Shown here one piece after another: positions 1-8,565 of a stretch of 64,000 bases of DNA; within the stretch, counting starts at the first letter, position 1, and every line of letters begins with the position of its first letter. This DNA is from Cytophagaceae bacterium (GTDB lineage: Bacteria; Bacteroidota; Bacteroidia; Cytophagales; Cyclobacteriaceae), in NCBI GenBank assembly GCA_006969745.1, contig CP030886.1, positions 3,631,234 through 3,695,233 of the forward strand. The letters run 5' to 3'. The translations under genes were made by a program, and so were the position numbers. Under the pieces are notes generated by a model, which saw only the letters and a list, made by a program, of their open reading frames with translations, searched no databases and was not told the DNA's origin.

Positions 1-264
1 TACAGCATCCTCATAAATCTCCATTGAAGCGGACTCCGGGAGTTTGATCAAGCTATTGCCAAGACCAAGAGATTCAATTTGCTTTTTGAGCAACACGATA
101 GGAGTGCCGTGCATGGTCACACGATCGTAATGCTCATTAACAGTAGTGACCAAATGACTCACATCAAAGGACGGGTTTAGGATCAGACGATACAATGCGA
201 GGGCTGAGTCTTTTCCGGAGCTCCAGTAAAATACAGTCTTCTTTTTACCTGGCACAGTTGACAC
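1..264 (-). CDS. ATP-pyrophosphatase of the DUF71 / diphthine-ammonia ligase-like family (partial, cut by window edge)
   Basis: The first 88 codons of a minus-strand gene that runs off the left edge. The N-terminus reads VFYWSSGKDSALALYRL, the SGGKDS-type pyrophosphate-binding loop of N-type ATP-PPi enzymes. The following conserved-looking stretch (VTTVNEHYDRVTMHG) matches the COG2102/DUF71 family. Members activate a carboxyl group with ATP and aminate it (diphthamide synthesis in eukaryotes); the bacterial role is not settled. No ATG fits. GTG at 264 or at 255 is the likely start, which overlaps the end of the upstream zinc-finger gene by 11-20 bases and suggests co-transcription. The family call rests on the P-loop and the sequence just after it, because the C-terminus is missing. 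Confidence 0.72.
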   Translation of the reverse strand, partial: MSTVPGKKKTVFYWSSGKDSALALYRLILNPSFDVSHLVTTVNEHYDRVTMHGTPIVLLKKQIESLGLGNSLIKLPESASMEIYEDAV

Positions 265-568
265 ATTTGTTACTTTCAGGCATGAGGAGTACTCTCCCAA
301 TCGGAATGGGTTTTTTGCATTTTATGCATAAACCAAAGTCTGGTTTACCAACGTTATCCTTGGCTTGAAGGAGCTTACTAAGCTTTGTTTCTGCCTGTCG
401 TAAAGCAGATTCGGTTATGCTCTTGTTGTTTATGGCATCCATACGAGAAATTCTCCCGATGGAGTTGTCCAATGTTACCGGTTTGCTTTGCTCTTTGTAG
501 TCAGCTATCAATGATGCAGTTTTGGCTATTTCTTCCTCGATTTTTTGTTTGATTTCATCGACTTCCAT
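245..568 (-). CDS. DksA/TraR-family C4 zinc-finger protein
   Basis: A 107-residue protein with a predicted helical N-terminal half (about residues 1-75) and a C-terminal C4 zinc finger, FGLCIKCKKPIPIGR...NKCVNCAR, of the DksA/TraR type (CxxC about 20 residues before CxxC). DksA-like proteins insert a coiled coil into the RNA polymerase secondary channel and change promoter kinetics, often with ppGpp. This one is shorter than classical DksA (about 150 residues), nearer TraR-like members, so its regulatory target cannot be named. Its end overlaps the start of the DUF71 gene, consistent with an operon. Acidic residues at the coiled-coil tip, needed for classical DksA activity, were not confirmed. 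Confidence 0.8.
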   Translation of the reverse strand: MEVDEIKQKIEEEIAKTASLIADYKEQSKPVTLDNSIGRISRMDAINNKSITESALRQAETKLSKLLQAKDNVGKPDFGLCIKCKKPIPIGRVLLMPESNKCVNCAR

Positions 569-611
569 CAGCTAAAAGTATCAAAAAGCAGGGGGATATG
601 GATATTCCTTT

Positions 612-619
612 TATTTTTG
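612..619 (+). promoter_or_regulatory. Candidate Bacteroidota -7 element (TATTTTTG)
   Basis: TATTTTTG matches the TAnnTTTG -7 consensus of Bacteroidota primary sigma factor promoters and lies 43 bases before the lipoprotein ATG at 663. I see no good TTTG -33 element at the expected spacing, so support is partial. Confidence 0.35.
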
Positions 620-662
620 TACTTATTAAAGAAAAATTTATCTTTTAATTATAACTACCAAA

Positions 663-1427
663 ATGAAACACCTGAGAAAAATTACGCTGATTGTAGCTGT
701 TGTTGCTTTATTGTTTAGTGTATCATGCAGCAAAGATGATGATGCATCTGTCGATCTTGCAACTGTAGAATTTGCTTTTGATCAATCCAATCCTCCTATA
801 GAGCAAACTGTAATTAACAATCTTATCAATTCTGAAAATGAGAACGCATCTCTGGCGGGCACTTACCTGTCTACTGCCAACCTGATGACTATTTGGCTGA
901 GTTACTTCAATCAACCATCTAATGCGGTGCAGGCAGACTCACCAATAGGTGGTGTTTGTGGAAATAATTCAGTGACTTACACGTGGACCTCAACTGCTGG
1001 TTCGGAAAGTTTCACAGTAGCTTATCAGATTTGTGAAACAGATGATGACTACATATTCCAGGTTTTCTGGTCCGTGAACGGGGGCGACTTTGAGCAGATT
1101 ATTTATGCGGAAGAATCTAAATCAGAACTTCGAGAAGGCTTTATGCAATTGTTTGCTACCAACCCAAATGCAGAGGTTGGCAGCACAGTGGTGCTTGAAT
1201 ATGAATGGAGGGAGAGTGCTGATGGCTCGTTCAACTATACTGTTTCTAACGATGAGCAAAGCTTCTTATTGGAGATTTCGGTAAACGCCGATAATTCAGG
1301 TTCTCTTTCGTATAGCTTCGATGGAGCACTTTACTACACGGCTACCTGGGATGCCACAGGCAACTCAGGAACTTATGCCTACTACTCTGATGGTGAAGTC
1401 ACTCAATCTGGTAGCTGGTCAAACTAG
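663..1427 (+). CDS. Hypothetical lipoprotein
   Basis: A 254-residue protein starting with a basic n-region and hydrophobic core ending in a lipobox FSVSC at Cys22, followed by KDDD, a common sorting context in Bacteroidota lipoproteins. The mature part is rich in Ser, Thr, Gly, Asn and aromatic residues with alternating polar/hydrophobic strands, for example the C-terminal stretch around SYSFDGALYYTATWDATG. This suggests an all-beta extracytoplasmic domain. I recognise no family. It stands alone, with a candidate promoter before it and a strong terminator after it, and is convergent with the cupin operon. Confidence 0.75.
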   Translation: MKHLRKITLIVAVVALLFSVSCSKDDDASVDLATVEFAFDQSNPPIEQTVINNLINSENENASLAGTYLSTANLMTIWLSYFNQPSNAVQADSPIGGVCGNNSVTYTWTSTAGSESFTVAYQICETDDDYIFQVFWSVNGGDFEQIIYAEESKSELREGFMQLFATNPNAEVGSTVVLEYEWRESADGSFNYTVSNDEQSFLLEISVNADNSGSLSYSFDGALYYTATWDATGNSGTYAYYSDGEVTQSGSWSN

Positions 1428-1448
1428 GTTCATAGAACTAAAAATATA

Positions 1449-1479
1449 AAGCGATTCATTTTTTGAATCGCTTTTTTTA
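1449..1479. terminator. Intrinsic terminator between convergent genes
   Basis: A 10-bp perfect stem AAGCGATTCA/TGAATCGCTT (1449-1458 with 1464-1473) is followed by a T run to 1478. On the other strand the U tract is poorer but present, so it may also stop the minus-strand cupin operon, whose last codons it overlaps. Confidence 0.8.
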
Positions 1480-1833
1480 TGAATTAGAATTAAGATAATC
1501 TTCCCGAACGGGACTAAAAACATCCATTAGTTTGCAGGCAGTAAGTGCTATGCCGGAATGAGGAACATTTGAGGGAATTATGGCCACATCTCCAGGTTTC
1601 AAATGTCTTGTTTCTCCATCTATTGTTAGCTCGTATTCTCCCTCCATCACCTGAGCAACCTGCTCATGATGATGTGAATGTTCTGGAAGCGGACTTCCTT
1701 CCTTCACGTCCCAAAATGCAAAGGTCATTTGTTGGCTGTGTACAAAGCGAACAGTGTATCCGGGTAATATTTCCCTTGGATGAATATTTTCTAAGTTTTC
1801 AAAAGGCATTTTCAATTGTTTAGGCTGGTCCAC
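1477..1833 (-). CDS. Small single-domain cupin protein
   Basis: A 118-residue protein with one cupin barrel. Motif 1 is visible around PEHSHHHEQVAQVMEG (G/H-x-H-x3-4-E type metal ligands) and motif 2 around PGDVAIIPSNVPHSG with its His. Such small cupins bind a divalent metal; their reactions vary widely, so no substrate is assigned. ATG at 1833 overlaps the end of the preceding NTF2-like gene by 22 bases. Met9 at 1809 would start 3 bases after that stop and is an equally reasonable start. It is last in a three-gene minus-strand cluster with the NTF2-like lipoprotein and the TfoX-like protein. Confidence 0.82.
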   Translation of the reverse strand: MDQPKQLKMPFENLENIHPREILPGYTVRFVHSQQMTFAFWDVKEGSPLPEHSHHHEQVAQVMEGEYELTIDGETRHLKPGDVAIIPSNVPHSGIALTACKLMDVFSPVREDYLNSNS

Positions 1834-2279
1834 ATTCTTGAAATCACTACCCAGCTTCCTTCCATGTTTTTCTTATAGACAGTGCTGGCATGAGAGGTTG
1901 ATTCTTTCGTCATTGTGAAATCTCCCTGGGTATATGTAAAATTAAGTGTTCCGATCTCCAACGAGTAGGCCATCGAGTCTGTTCCTTGAAGATCAAGTAG
2001 CTCTACTGTATACGAATGTATAATTGTTTCTGAACTGTCATTTGGAAACCAATAGTCTTCTATTTTATCCTTTCCTTTTATAGGTGACAGTCCGCTAGGT
2101 ATGATTATAGCATCATCGGAAAATAATCCAAGTACTGTTTCGCTATCATTGGCCAACCATCCATTTACATAGTCTCGTCTAATTTGGTCAATGGCCTCAA
2201 TGTCTTTGGAGGTAAATGATTCACGCTTAGTACAAGACATACCTGTGAGCATAAGAAGAAGTATAAGTATGTTTTTCAT
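1812..2279 (-). CDS. DUF4440/SnoaL-like (NTF2 fold) lipoprotein
   Basis: A 155-residue protein with a signal peptide ending in the lipobox GMSC (Cys16). The mature part has the NTF2/SnoaL layout: a long first helix (IEAIDQIRRDYVNGWLANDSETVLGLFSDDAIIIPSG), then strands ending in GSWVVISRMWTSL. DUF4440 proteins are small cone-shaped domains that bind or turn over small molecules, often of unknown identity. The start codon overlaps the stop of the TfoX-like gene by four bases (ATGA), indicating translational coupling. The membrane anchor places it in the periplasm or at the outer membrane. Confidence 0.72.
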   Translation of the reverse strand: MKNILILLLMLTGMSCTKRESFTSKDIEAIDQIRRDYVNGWLANDSETVLGLFSDDAIIIPSGLSPIKGKDKIEDYWFPNDSSETIIHSYTVELLDLQGTDSMAYSLEIGTLNFTYTQGDFTMTKESTSHASTVYKKNMEGSWVVISRMWTSLNN

Positions 2280-2626
2280 TTTTTCTTCGTTGGTTTTGGC
2301 TTTAGTGTCTTCGCAAACTCATGACTTTTCCTCATGTATTGAGAGAGCTCTTTGGTGTTCTTAAGCATTTCATCAGGCACATGAACATATCCGCGCATGG
2401 TTGCACCATAAGAGATTGCCGGTCCTGCATTATACTTTTTCATAAATGCCTCTTTTTCATCTTCCGACAGACGAATTGCCACATATCCTTCTTTTGCTAC
2501 AAACGAATACATGTTTCCATTCATTGATGTGTACGGCATGTTCTTTCCTTTTTGCTCCAGTCCGACTTCCTTAAGTAAGTCCGAGTAGAGTCTCAGCGTT
2601 TCTTCGGATGCTTCGCTTGACGCCAT
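2276..2626 (-). CDS. TfoX N-terminal-domain-like protein
   Basis: A 116-residue cytoplasmic protein. The pattern of a short N-terminal helix, GNMYSFVAKEGYVAIRLSEDE, then ATMRGYVHVPDEM and a Lys-rich tail resembles the TfoX/Sxy N-terminal domain fold also found in stand-alone bacterial proteins. TfoX is a competence co-regulator in Gammaproteobacteria, but short stand-alone homologs have no assigned role. No DNA-uptake genes are nearby. It heads the three-gene cluster with the NTF2-like lipoprotein (4-base overlap) and cupin. Confidence 0.6.
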   Translation of the reverse strand: MASSEASEETLRLYSDLLKEVGLEQKGKNMPYTSMNGNMYSFVAKEGYVAIRLSEDEKEAFMKKYNAGPAISYGATMRGYVHVPDEMLKNTKELSQYMRKSHEFAKTLKPKPTKKK

Positions 2627-2644
2627 AGTTTTGCAGGTTCTTTA

Positions 2645-4858
2645 CTACAAGTTAATCCAATACGTCATTTTTAAGATGAGCGCATGATTTTTTCTTCTCA
2701 AACCAACATCAGAAACCATGTCTGTTCCGTAGTTGTCTGTATACACAATAAACAGATCTGATACAGGAGCGAAGCGCCATTGAAATCTGGAGTTGATGTT
2801 TATATTGTCTATTTGGCTATTATACTGAAAGAAGTTGGTGAAGAATATTGATCTGGAAAGAGTCAAGTCAAACCTGGGACCAATCAACCATAAATCAGCG
2901 TCGTTATAATTCTCAGGTAATCGAATACGATTATACACCATATTCAATTTTATGTCCAGAATAGGTTGAAATCGGTAGCCTAGTGTGGTGCCCAAGCTCT
3001 GTCTTCGGCCGTTAAAATACTCGCCTATATAGCCATTTATCTGATAGCTAAATACTTGCCTTTGATCAGATATGTAGGAGAAGTTTAAATTGTGATAGGT
3101 GTATCCGGTGAATGGCAGTAGCTCCCGACCATCTGTTTGTGTAGGATCAAATGGGTCTAATAAATAGGTGTAAATCTGCTCAACAGATGCACTAAGTCGA
3201 CCCGTGTTGGATAATCCGGATTCAAAGTTAATTGCATACTTATGGTCTGTTTTATCACCATCGATATTCCATATATACTCGGTTTCGCCTACCAGCCTGA
3301 TGGAGTTAAACATCCCTCTCGATGGGAAAAAATTCCTTCCAAAATCAGGGTTGACTCGAAATATTCCGGGGCGTGGAACAAAACCAACCTCTGCATTGTG
3401 GTTTTCACCCACGTATACGTGGGCATAGCTCCATGTCCAGGTTTTAGAATCGTAAGCGATAAATCCGGTGTGAGAACCCTGCCCTGATTTCTGCCCACTT
3501 TCATCAAATGATTGATGGTACATCACTTTACCATTCCATTTTCCATTGCTCGAAGCAAGGTTGTAATCAATACCGGCCAATCTGTTCCATCCCGTGTAAG
3601 GAGTGGTATCATTTTCAGCGTAGCTTTCAAATGTTTGCTTGTTTATGAATATTGCTCCGATGTTAGATCTACCAAAAATTTTCCTTTGGACAGCCGCTAC
3701 TGAATAGTTTATGCTTGGAAGATTGATCGAGTTATCCTCAGCTGCCTGCATATTTAAAACACCAATCCGCCAATTCTTGTCGAGCTTTCCACTCAATCTT
3801 GCACCTGCATAGATTTGATTCTGAACATTTTGTCCGGTTGATTCATCGCGTGCCAAACCAATTCTTCTGGAGAAAAATGGCCGGGAATAAAATGGATGAC
3901 CAAAGCTTTCGAAGAGGTCTGCATTCTCAAGAAAGAACTGTCGCCTCTCCGGGAAAAACAATTCAAAGCGATTTAGGTCTGTCACCTGCTCATCAAGCTC
4001 TACCTGAGAAAAGTCTGGATTGAAAGTAAGGTCCAGGTTTAGTGATGGACTTACAGCTATTTTGGCATCTCCTCCATAGGAAAATTCATCTACTCTTCCC
4101 GAACTGATATCCTCGTGATCCCTGCTTGTGCTCGCAGAAACATATGGAATGAGTGATATATTGGGACCGGATTTGCTTGGGGCTTCGTCCCACACCAGCT
4201 CTTTCATAAATGCTAATGAAAGAATGAGAAAATTACGTGGTATCCGTGTCCAGGTAGACCGCTCGCCGGTCTCAGTGTCAATTCGATAAAAGTTGATGTT
4301 CCATTTATCATTGCCAGGCTTGAAGCGAATGGTCTTAAACGGGATGGCGGCTTCTGCTATCCAGTAACCTTGGTATTGGCGAGCATCCGCAAGCCACTTA
4401 TTATCCCAGGAAAGTGAAAGGTCGTTGCCTCTTATTCCTCCATTGCTAATTAGTCCTTCTCGCTGTACGCCAAACGGGTTAATTCCAAATTGGAAAGCAT
4501 TGGTGTTGTCCTGGAATGGATCAATTTCTATCGTAATTCCGTCAAAATTTCCTCGATAATCCCTCCTTAGGGATGGTACGGCATAGATTCTGTCTTCCGT
4601 AAGATTGTACATCTTGGCACTAAAGTAGAGGTAGTTATCATCATACGTCATCCGGATTTCTACTTTGGATTCTGCCAGCGATGAATCGCTTGGAAAATAC
4701 TGGTGGAAGTTTTGAGCTACTTGTACATTGCTCCAGATTTGTTCATCTATTACGCCATCAATTTTTATAGCTTCTGATGTTCTGGCAATATGATAGGCAT
4801 CTTCTTGTCCGTAGAGTATAATCGGGCTAAGAAATAATAAATAAAATAACCTCTTCAT
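2645..4858 (-). CDS. DUF5916 outer-membrane protein with N-terminal CBM9-like domain
   Basis: A 737-residue protein. After a signal peptide (MKRLFYLLFLSPIILYGQ), residues about 20-200 form a carbohydrate-binding-module-9-like domain (IDGVIDEQIWSNVQVAQNF, then VEIRMTYDDNYLYFSAKMYN). The rest is a long beta-rich C-terminal domain ending in an aromatic strand (ALILKMTYWINL), as in outer-membrane barrels. This is the DUF5916 layout, common in Bacteroidota, with unknown function. I chose ATG at 4858, not the in-frame TTG at 4867, because a -7 promoter element overlaps the TTG. The gene is monocistronic, convergent with nothing nearby and separated from the exonuclease gene by about 80 bases. Confidence 0.83.
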   Translation of the reverse strand: MKRLFYLLFLSPIILYGQEDAYHIARTSEAIKIDGVIDEQIWSNVQVAQNFHQYFPSDSSLAESKVEIRMTYDDNYLYFSAKMYNLTEDRIYAVPSLRRDYRGNFDGITIEIDPFQDNTNAFQFGINPFGVQREGLISNGGIRGNDLSLSWDNKWLADARQYQGYWIAEAAIPFKTIRFKPGNDKWNINFYRIDTETGERSTWTRIPRNFLILSLAFMKELVWDEAPSKSGPNISLIPYVSASTSRDHEDISSGRVDEFSYGGDAKIAVSPSLNLDLTFNPDFSQVELDEQVTDLNRFELFFPERRQFFLENADLFESFGHPFYSRPFFSRRIGLARDESTGQNVQNQIYAGARLSGKLDKNWRIGVLNMQAAEDNSINLPSINYSVAAVQRKIFGRSNIGAIFINKQTFESYAENDTTPYTGWNRLAGIDYNLASSNGKWNGKVMYHQSFDESGQKSGQGSHTGFIAYDSKTWTWSYAHVYVGENHNAEVGFVPRPGIFRVNPDFGRNFFPSRGMFNSIRLVGETEYIWNIDGDKTDHKYAINFESGLSNTGRLSASVEQIYTYLLDPFDPTQTDGRELLPFTGYTYHNLNFSYISDQRQVFSYQINGYIGEYFNGRRQSLGTTLGYRFQPILDIKLNMVYNRIRLPENYNDADLWLIGPRFDLTLSRSIFFTNFFQYNSQIDNININSRFQWRFAPVSDLFIVYTDNYGTDMVSDVGLRRKNHALILKMTYWINL

Positions 4859-4864
4859 TTGCCG

Positions 4865-4872
4865 CAAAGATA
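4865..4872 (-). promoter_or_regulatory. Candidate -7 element directly upstream of the DUF5916 gene
   Basis: Read on the minus strand this is TATCTTTG followed by CG, matching TAnnTTTGCG. It lies only 6 bases before ATG at 4858, so the transcript would be leaderless or nearly so. No clear -33 TTTG is seen. Confidence 0.45.
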
Positions 4873-4936
4873 TTTCTATGGCTTACTCTGAAAATCAATT
4901 TTTGATAAACGGATTTCAATGAGAGCAAAAGTGAGG

Positions 4937-5527
4937 TTAAATGTATCCTTGCTCTAAAAGTTTTCTATGAATAGCCAAACATATCCAAGCGTCTGTCGCA
5001 GCATATTTTAGTTGAGCAGGAGTGAGGGTTTCATTTTCCCAGTTGGAGACTTGCTGATTCTTGGAAATTCTGGACTCCAGAAATACCGCGGCTAACTTTT
5101 TCACACCCATGTGTTTCACTCCAAGTTCCCGCACTACATCATTGAGGTCTGTAAAATTCCTGGGTTTAAATTTTTTGGCCTTATTGAGGTCTTTCAAGTC
5201 ATCATCAATGCTAATTCCAAGCTTCAAGATTGATTTGTCTGCCATATAATCAAATAGCGATTGAGGATAGCCCATATTATTTAGACGGAATAGGTAGGCA
5301 TCATCCATCGTTGAAAGTTGAACCATTGCAGTATGGTTGTACTCACCCTTGTTAAATGTTGGTTTTTTTTCTGTATCAAAACCAATGGTGTCGTGCTTCC
5401 TTAATTCCCTGATGGCATCAATGCACTCTTCTTCCGTATCGAGCGTGTGAATATTGCCCTCAAAAGCAAGCAATGGTAACGAGCGTAGGTCTTCTTTAGT
5501 AATATGTTCGGCAAAGCGATTATTCAC
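4937..5527 (-). CDS. DEDDy-type 3'-5' exonuclease domain protein (RNase D-like)
   Basis: A 196-residue single-domain exonuclease. All DEDDy motifs are visible: Exo I FDTEKKP (Asp51, Glu53), Exo II around SIDDDLKDL (Asp108-110) and Exo III YAATDAW (Tyr175, Asp179). These coordinate two metal ions for 3'-5' hydrolysis of nucleic acid ends. It lacks the HRDC domains of full RNase D, so it resembles the short Bacteroidota 3'-5' exonuclease family. Whether RNA or DNA is the substrate cannot be read from sequence. It overlaps the end of the NhaC gene by 8 bases and is probably co-transcribed with it. Confidence 0.88.
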   Translation of the reverse strand: MNNRFAEHITKEDLRSLPLLAFEGNIHTLDTEEECIDAIRELRKHDTIGFDTEKKPTFNKGEYNHTAMVQLSTMDDAYLFRLNNMGYPQSLFDYMADKSILKLGISIDDDLKDLNKAKKFKPRNFTDLNDVVRELGVKHMGVKKLAAVFLESRISKNQQVSNWENETLTPAQLKYAATDAWICLAIHRKLLEQGYI

Positions 5528-7025
5528 TTTTCCCTGCCAATTTTTTGATTTTGTATCCTGTATAAGCTACTAAAATGGTCATGAATGGACTTATAATATT
5601 GAAAAAGCAGTAAGGTAGATAAGTACCGGTTGAAACGCCAAGCACGCTGGCATGGTACGCACCGCATGTATTCCATGGAATTAGTACTGATGTCACTGTG
5701 CCTGAATCCTCCAATGACCTGCTTAAGTTTTCTGGTGCAAGACCTTTTTCTCTGTAGGTATCAGCATACATTCTACCCGGAACAACGATGGCAAGGTATT
5801 GATCAGAAGCAGTAGCATTAAAGAAAATACAAGTGCCTACGGTAGATGAAATTAGCGAGCCTGTAGATTTGACTTTTGATATTATTGCTGAAGCAATTCT
5901 TTTTAACATCCCGGCACCTTCCATCACACCTCCAAAGATCATCGCCGATAAAATCAGCCATATAGTTCCCAACATACCCGACATTCCGGATGCACTTAAT
6001 AAGCCTTGGTCGTCTAGGATTTGATTTCCTGTCGTAAAGGAAATGTCTCCAAACATTGCCTGCATTGTGCCAATGAACGAATTGGTTAATCCGGGAGCTG
6101 ATTTGGCAAACGATTCATAGAGGATGCCATCAAAGGAGGCAGTAGCAGCTACTTCGTTTACTAAATTTGGTTGAAAGACAAGCGCGAAGACCGCACCAAG
6201 TAACGTTCCGATTAGCAGGGCTGGAAGTGCTGGCATTTTCTTTACGATCAAGACTACAACAACAACTGGGACGATAAATAGCCAGCCTGAGATATTGAAA
6301 GTACCATCAATGGCATCTAGTATGGCTGCCTTTCCCTCAATTGCCCCATCGCTTGAATTAGTGAATCCAATGATCAGAAATATGAGTAAAGCTAGGATGA
6401 TTGAAGGTACGGTAGTAATTGTCATATACCGTATATGCGTAAAAAGGTCAGTGCCAGCCATTGCTGGTGCCAGGTTGGTAGTATCCGAAAGTGGGGACAT
6501 TTTATCGCCAAAGTAAGCCCCTGACAATATTGCTCCGGCTACCAAACCTTCGGATATTCCTAGTGCTTGTCCTATACCTATTAAAGCAATACCAACTGTT
6601 GCGGCTGTGGTCCACGAGCTTCCTGTAGCAATTGAAACAATAGAGCAAACAATGCATGCTGCTACCAAGAAAATGGTTGGATTTAATATTTGCAATCCAT
6701 AGTAGATCATTGCCGGAACTACTCCACTTAACATCCATGTTCCCGCCAGTGCACCAATTAATAGCAGGATCAAAATTGAAGCCATGGCAGAGCTGATACT
6801 CTTCACAATGCCATCCTGAATTTCCTGCCATTTATAGCCTACCCTGATGGCTACTAGCGTGGCCACTCCAGCGGATAGAATAAGGATGATCTGGTTTGAT
6901 CCGCCAAGTGCCTCACTTCCAAAAATGCCGACATTGACAACCAGAATTAAGATTAAGAATATGATTGGTATGAATGATTCTAGTAACGTGGGTTCTCGCT
7001 TTGCTGTCATAGTGTGTTTTTTCAC
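5520..7025 (-). CDS. nhaC: Na+/H+ antiporter, NhaC family
   Basis: A 501-residue integral membrane protein with about a dozen hydrophobic segments. Family signatures include the conserved block GAYFGDKMSPLSDTTNLA (about residues 170-187), typical of NhaC antiporters, and SATGSSWTTAATVG-like text before it. NhaC exchanges internal Na+ for external protons across the inner membrane, supporting Na+ and pH homeostasis. Met1 at 7025 and Met6 are both possible starts. It is followed by the exonuclease gene with an 8-base overlap. The Na+ rather than malate/lactate specificity of the wider superfamily is inferred from overall resemblance. Confidence 0.85.
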   Translation of the reverse strand: MKKHTMTAKREPTLLESFIPIIFLILILVVNVGIFGSEALGGSNQIILILSAGVATLVAIRVGYKWQEIQDGIVKSISSAMASILILLLIGALAGTWMLSGVVPAMIYYGLQILNPTIFLVAACIVCSIVSIATGSSWTTAATVGIALIGIGQALGISEGLVAGAILSGAYFGDKMSPLSDTTNLAPAMAGTDLFTHIRYMTITTVPSIILALLIFLIIGFTNSSDGAIEGKAAILDAIDGTFNISGWLFIVPVVVVVLIVKKMPALPALLIGTLLGAVFALVFQPNLVNEVAATASFDGILYESFAKSAPGLTNSFIGTMQAMFGDISFTTGNQILDDQGLLSASGMSGMLGTIWLILSAMIFGGVMEGAGMLKRIASAIISKVKSTGSLISSTVGTCIFFNATASDQYLAIVVPGRMYADTYREKGLAPENLSRSLEDSGTVTSVLIPWNTCGAYHASVLGVSTGTYLPYCFFNIISPFMTILVAYTGYKIKKLAGKSE

Positions 7026-7059
7026 GAACCCTCGAAAATAGAGGTTTTCAATTAGACTA

Positions 7060-7067
7060 TAAATTTG
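7060..7067 (+). promoter_or_regulatory. Candidate -7 element upstream of the TlpA-like gene
   Basis: TAAATTTG matches TAnnTTTG and lies 35 bases before the ATG at 7103. A matching -33 TTTG is not evident. Confidence 0.38.
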
Positions 7068-7102
7068 TTAGAAGAAAAGTATCAAGGCTAATCTCGAAAA
7101 TC

Positions 7103-7693
7103 ATGAATAGAATCATTTTGTTTCAATTGGTTTTTTTATTCACATTCAGGGTAATGGCTCAGCTACCATTTGCTGATACCCTTAAAGATTTGGATGGAAA
7201 ATCCATTACTATGGATCAATTGTCTACGAGTGGTGAGCCCTCTATGATTTACTTCTGGAATATGGGCTGCACTCCTTGCATTCTTACGTTCAATTATATT
7301 AAAGAAAATGAACAAGAATGGAAGTCAAAAGGATTCAGAATGATAGCAATCGCGATTCAACCGTACAATGAAAAGATGTCTAGCAAAATACGGGCAGAGC
7401 AATGGCCTTTTGACATTTATTTCCACTCAAATTCAAAATTGCTTGAGGATTACCAAAAACAATATTTAAAAAAAGTAACTCAAGTATCTTACCCACAAGC
7501 GTTCATGTTCGATGCTGATTGGAATTTTTTCAAATTTAAATCTGGTGGGAAAGTGATCTTAAAAAATGAATACAAGAAGGATGGATGGTCGGATGATTTA
7601 ATTTTTAGTCAAGCGATGAGCAATGGAGAATATTTCAAATTGAAAACTGATTTATCTGAATATTATCAAATCCGAAAATCACTTAACAAATGA
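7103..7693 (+). CDS. TlpA/redoxin-family thioredoxin-like periplasmic protein
   Basis: A 196-residue protein with a cleavable signal peptide (to about Ala19) and a thioredoxin-fold domain. The redox motif is CTPC (Cys56, Cys59) in IYFWNMGCTPC, and a cis-Pro loop is plausible at VSYPQAFMF. TlpA-like proteins reduce or transfer disulfides in the periplasm, often for cytochrome or metal-centre assembly. The C-terminus carries an extra 40-residue extension after the fold. It is monocistronic and convergent with the beta-propeller lipoprotein (3-base gap). The redox partner is unknown. Confidence 0.85.
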   Translation: MNRIILFQLVFLFTFRVMAQLPFADTLKDLDGKSITMDQLSTSGEPSMIYFWNMGCTPCILTFNYIKENEQEWKSKGFRMIAIAIQPYNEKMSSKIRAEQWPFDIYFHSNSKLLEDYQKQYLKKVTQVSYPQAFMFDADWNFFKFKSGGKVILKNEYKKDGWSDDLIFSQAMSNGEYFKLKTDLSEYYQIRKSLNK

Positions 7694-7696
7694 TAG

Positions 7697-8563
7697 CTAC
7701 TCCCATGCCCAGCAGGGTTCTCCGTGATAGGCTTTTGCAGTTGTTATCTGTTTTATGTTAGATCCATCGCTGTTCATTACAAAAATATGATCCTCGCCAT
7801 CTTGGGTTGAGTGGAATGCTATTCGGTCTGATATTGGGGACCAGGCAATTTCAGTGTCGTTAAATTCATTATCGGTGATTTGCTTCACATCGTTGGACGC
7901 TAGTGTCACGACGAATACATCATTGCGATCTGCTTCGCCCTCTTTATAATATTGAGTAGTGTATGCGAGTTGTTTACCGTCAGGAGACCAGGATAGGTAT
8001 TTTTCAGAAGTCGAATTCTGCGTCAACCTTGTGTTTTTCTTCTTAGCGAGATCATATACATATACTTCGTTGTTTCCATCTTTATCTGAGATGTAAGCAA
8101 TCTGATCAGATTGCCATGACCACTTCGCACGTCCATTGTAAGAAAGCTTATCACTGATTGTATCCAACTTACTGCCATCCAAATTGGATAAAACGAGTAT
8201 CGAATAATCTCCAATATTAATCTGAGACACTAGCTTATTGCCATCAGGGGAGAGGTTGAATTCTTGCTGTCCGAATGTGTTGAGAGGTACCGGATTGCCA
8301 TCCATGTCCATATTGGCAATTTGAAAAGAATCATTGACGTAGGAGTAATAGATAATAGAACCCAAAACCTCATTCCACATGGGAGAATAATCGAATCCCG
8401 GATTGGTTGTCAGTAGTTTCTCGTTTCCGTCGAGATCATTTAGATAGATATTGTAATCTTTATCTCGCACGGATAGGTAAAGCAACGATTCCCTTTTTGG
8501 TGCTTCACTGGTGCACGATAAAAGCAATGAGCAAACCGAAATAAGAACTAGAAACCTCTTCAT
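7697..8563 (-). CDS. TolB-like beta-propeller (PD40 repeat) lipoprotein
   Basis: A 288-residue lipoprotein with lipobox LLSC (Cys17). It has about six repeats of the WD40-like/TolB type, with signatures such as WSPDGKQLAYTT, WSPISDRIAFHS, WQSDQIAYISDKDGNNEVYVYDL and NSDGSNIKQIT. TolB proper works with Pal and the Tol motor; this shorter protein lacks TolB's N-terminal domain, so a generic propeller scaffold is the safer call. It follows the ABC1-kinase gene by only 2 bases and may be the third gene of that operon. Confidence 0.8.
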   Translation of the reverse strand: MKRFLVLISVCSLLLSCTSEAPKRESLLYLSVRDKDYNIYLNDLDGNEKLLTTNPGFDYSPMWNEVLGSIIYYSYVNDSFQIANMDMDGNPVPLNTFGQQEFNLSPDGNKLVSQINIGDYSILVLSNLDGSKLDTISDKLSYNGRAKWSWQSDQIAYISDKDGNNEVYVYDLAKKKNTRLTQNSTSEKYLSWSPDGKQLAYTTQYYKEGEADRNDVFVVTLASNDVKQITDNEFNDTEIAWSPISDRIAFHSTQDGEDHIFVMNSDGSNIKQITTAKAYHGEPCWAWE

Positions 8564-8565
8564 AA

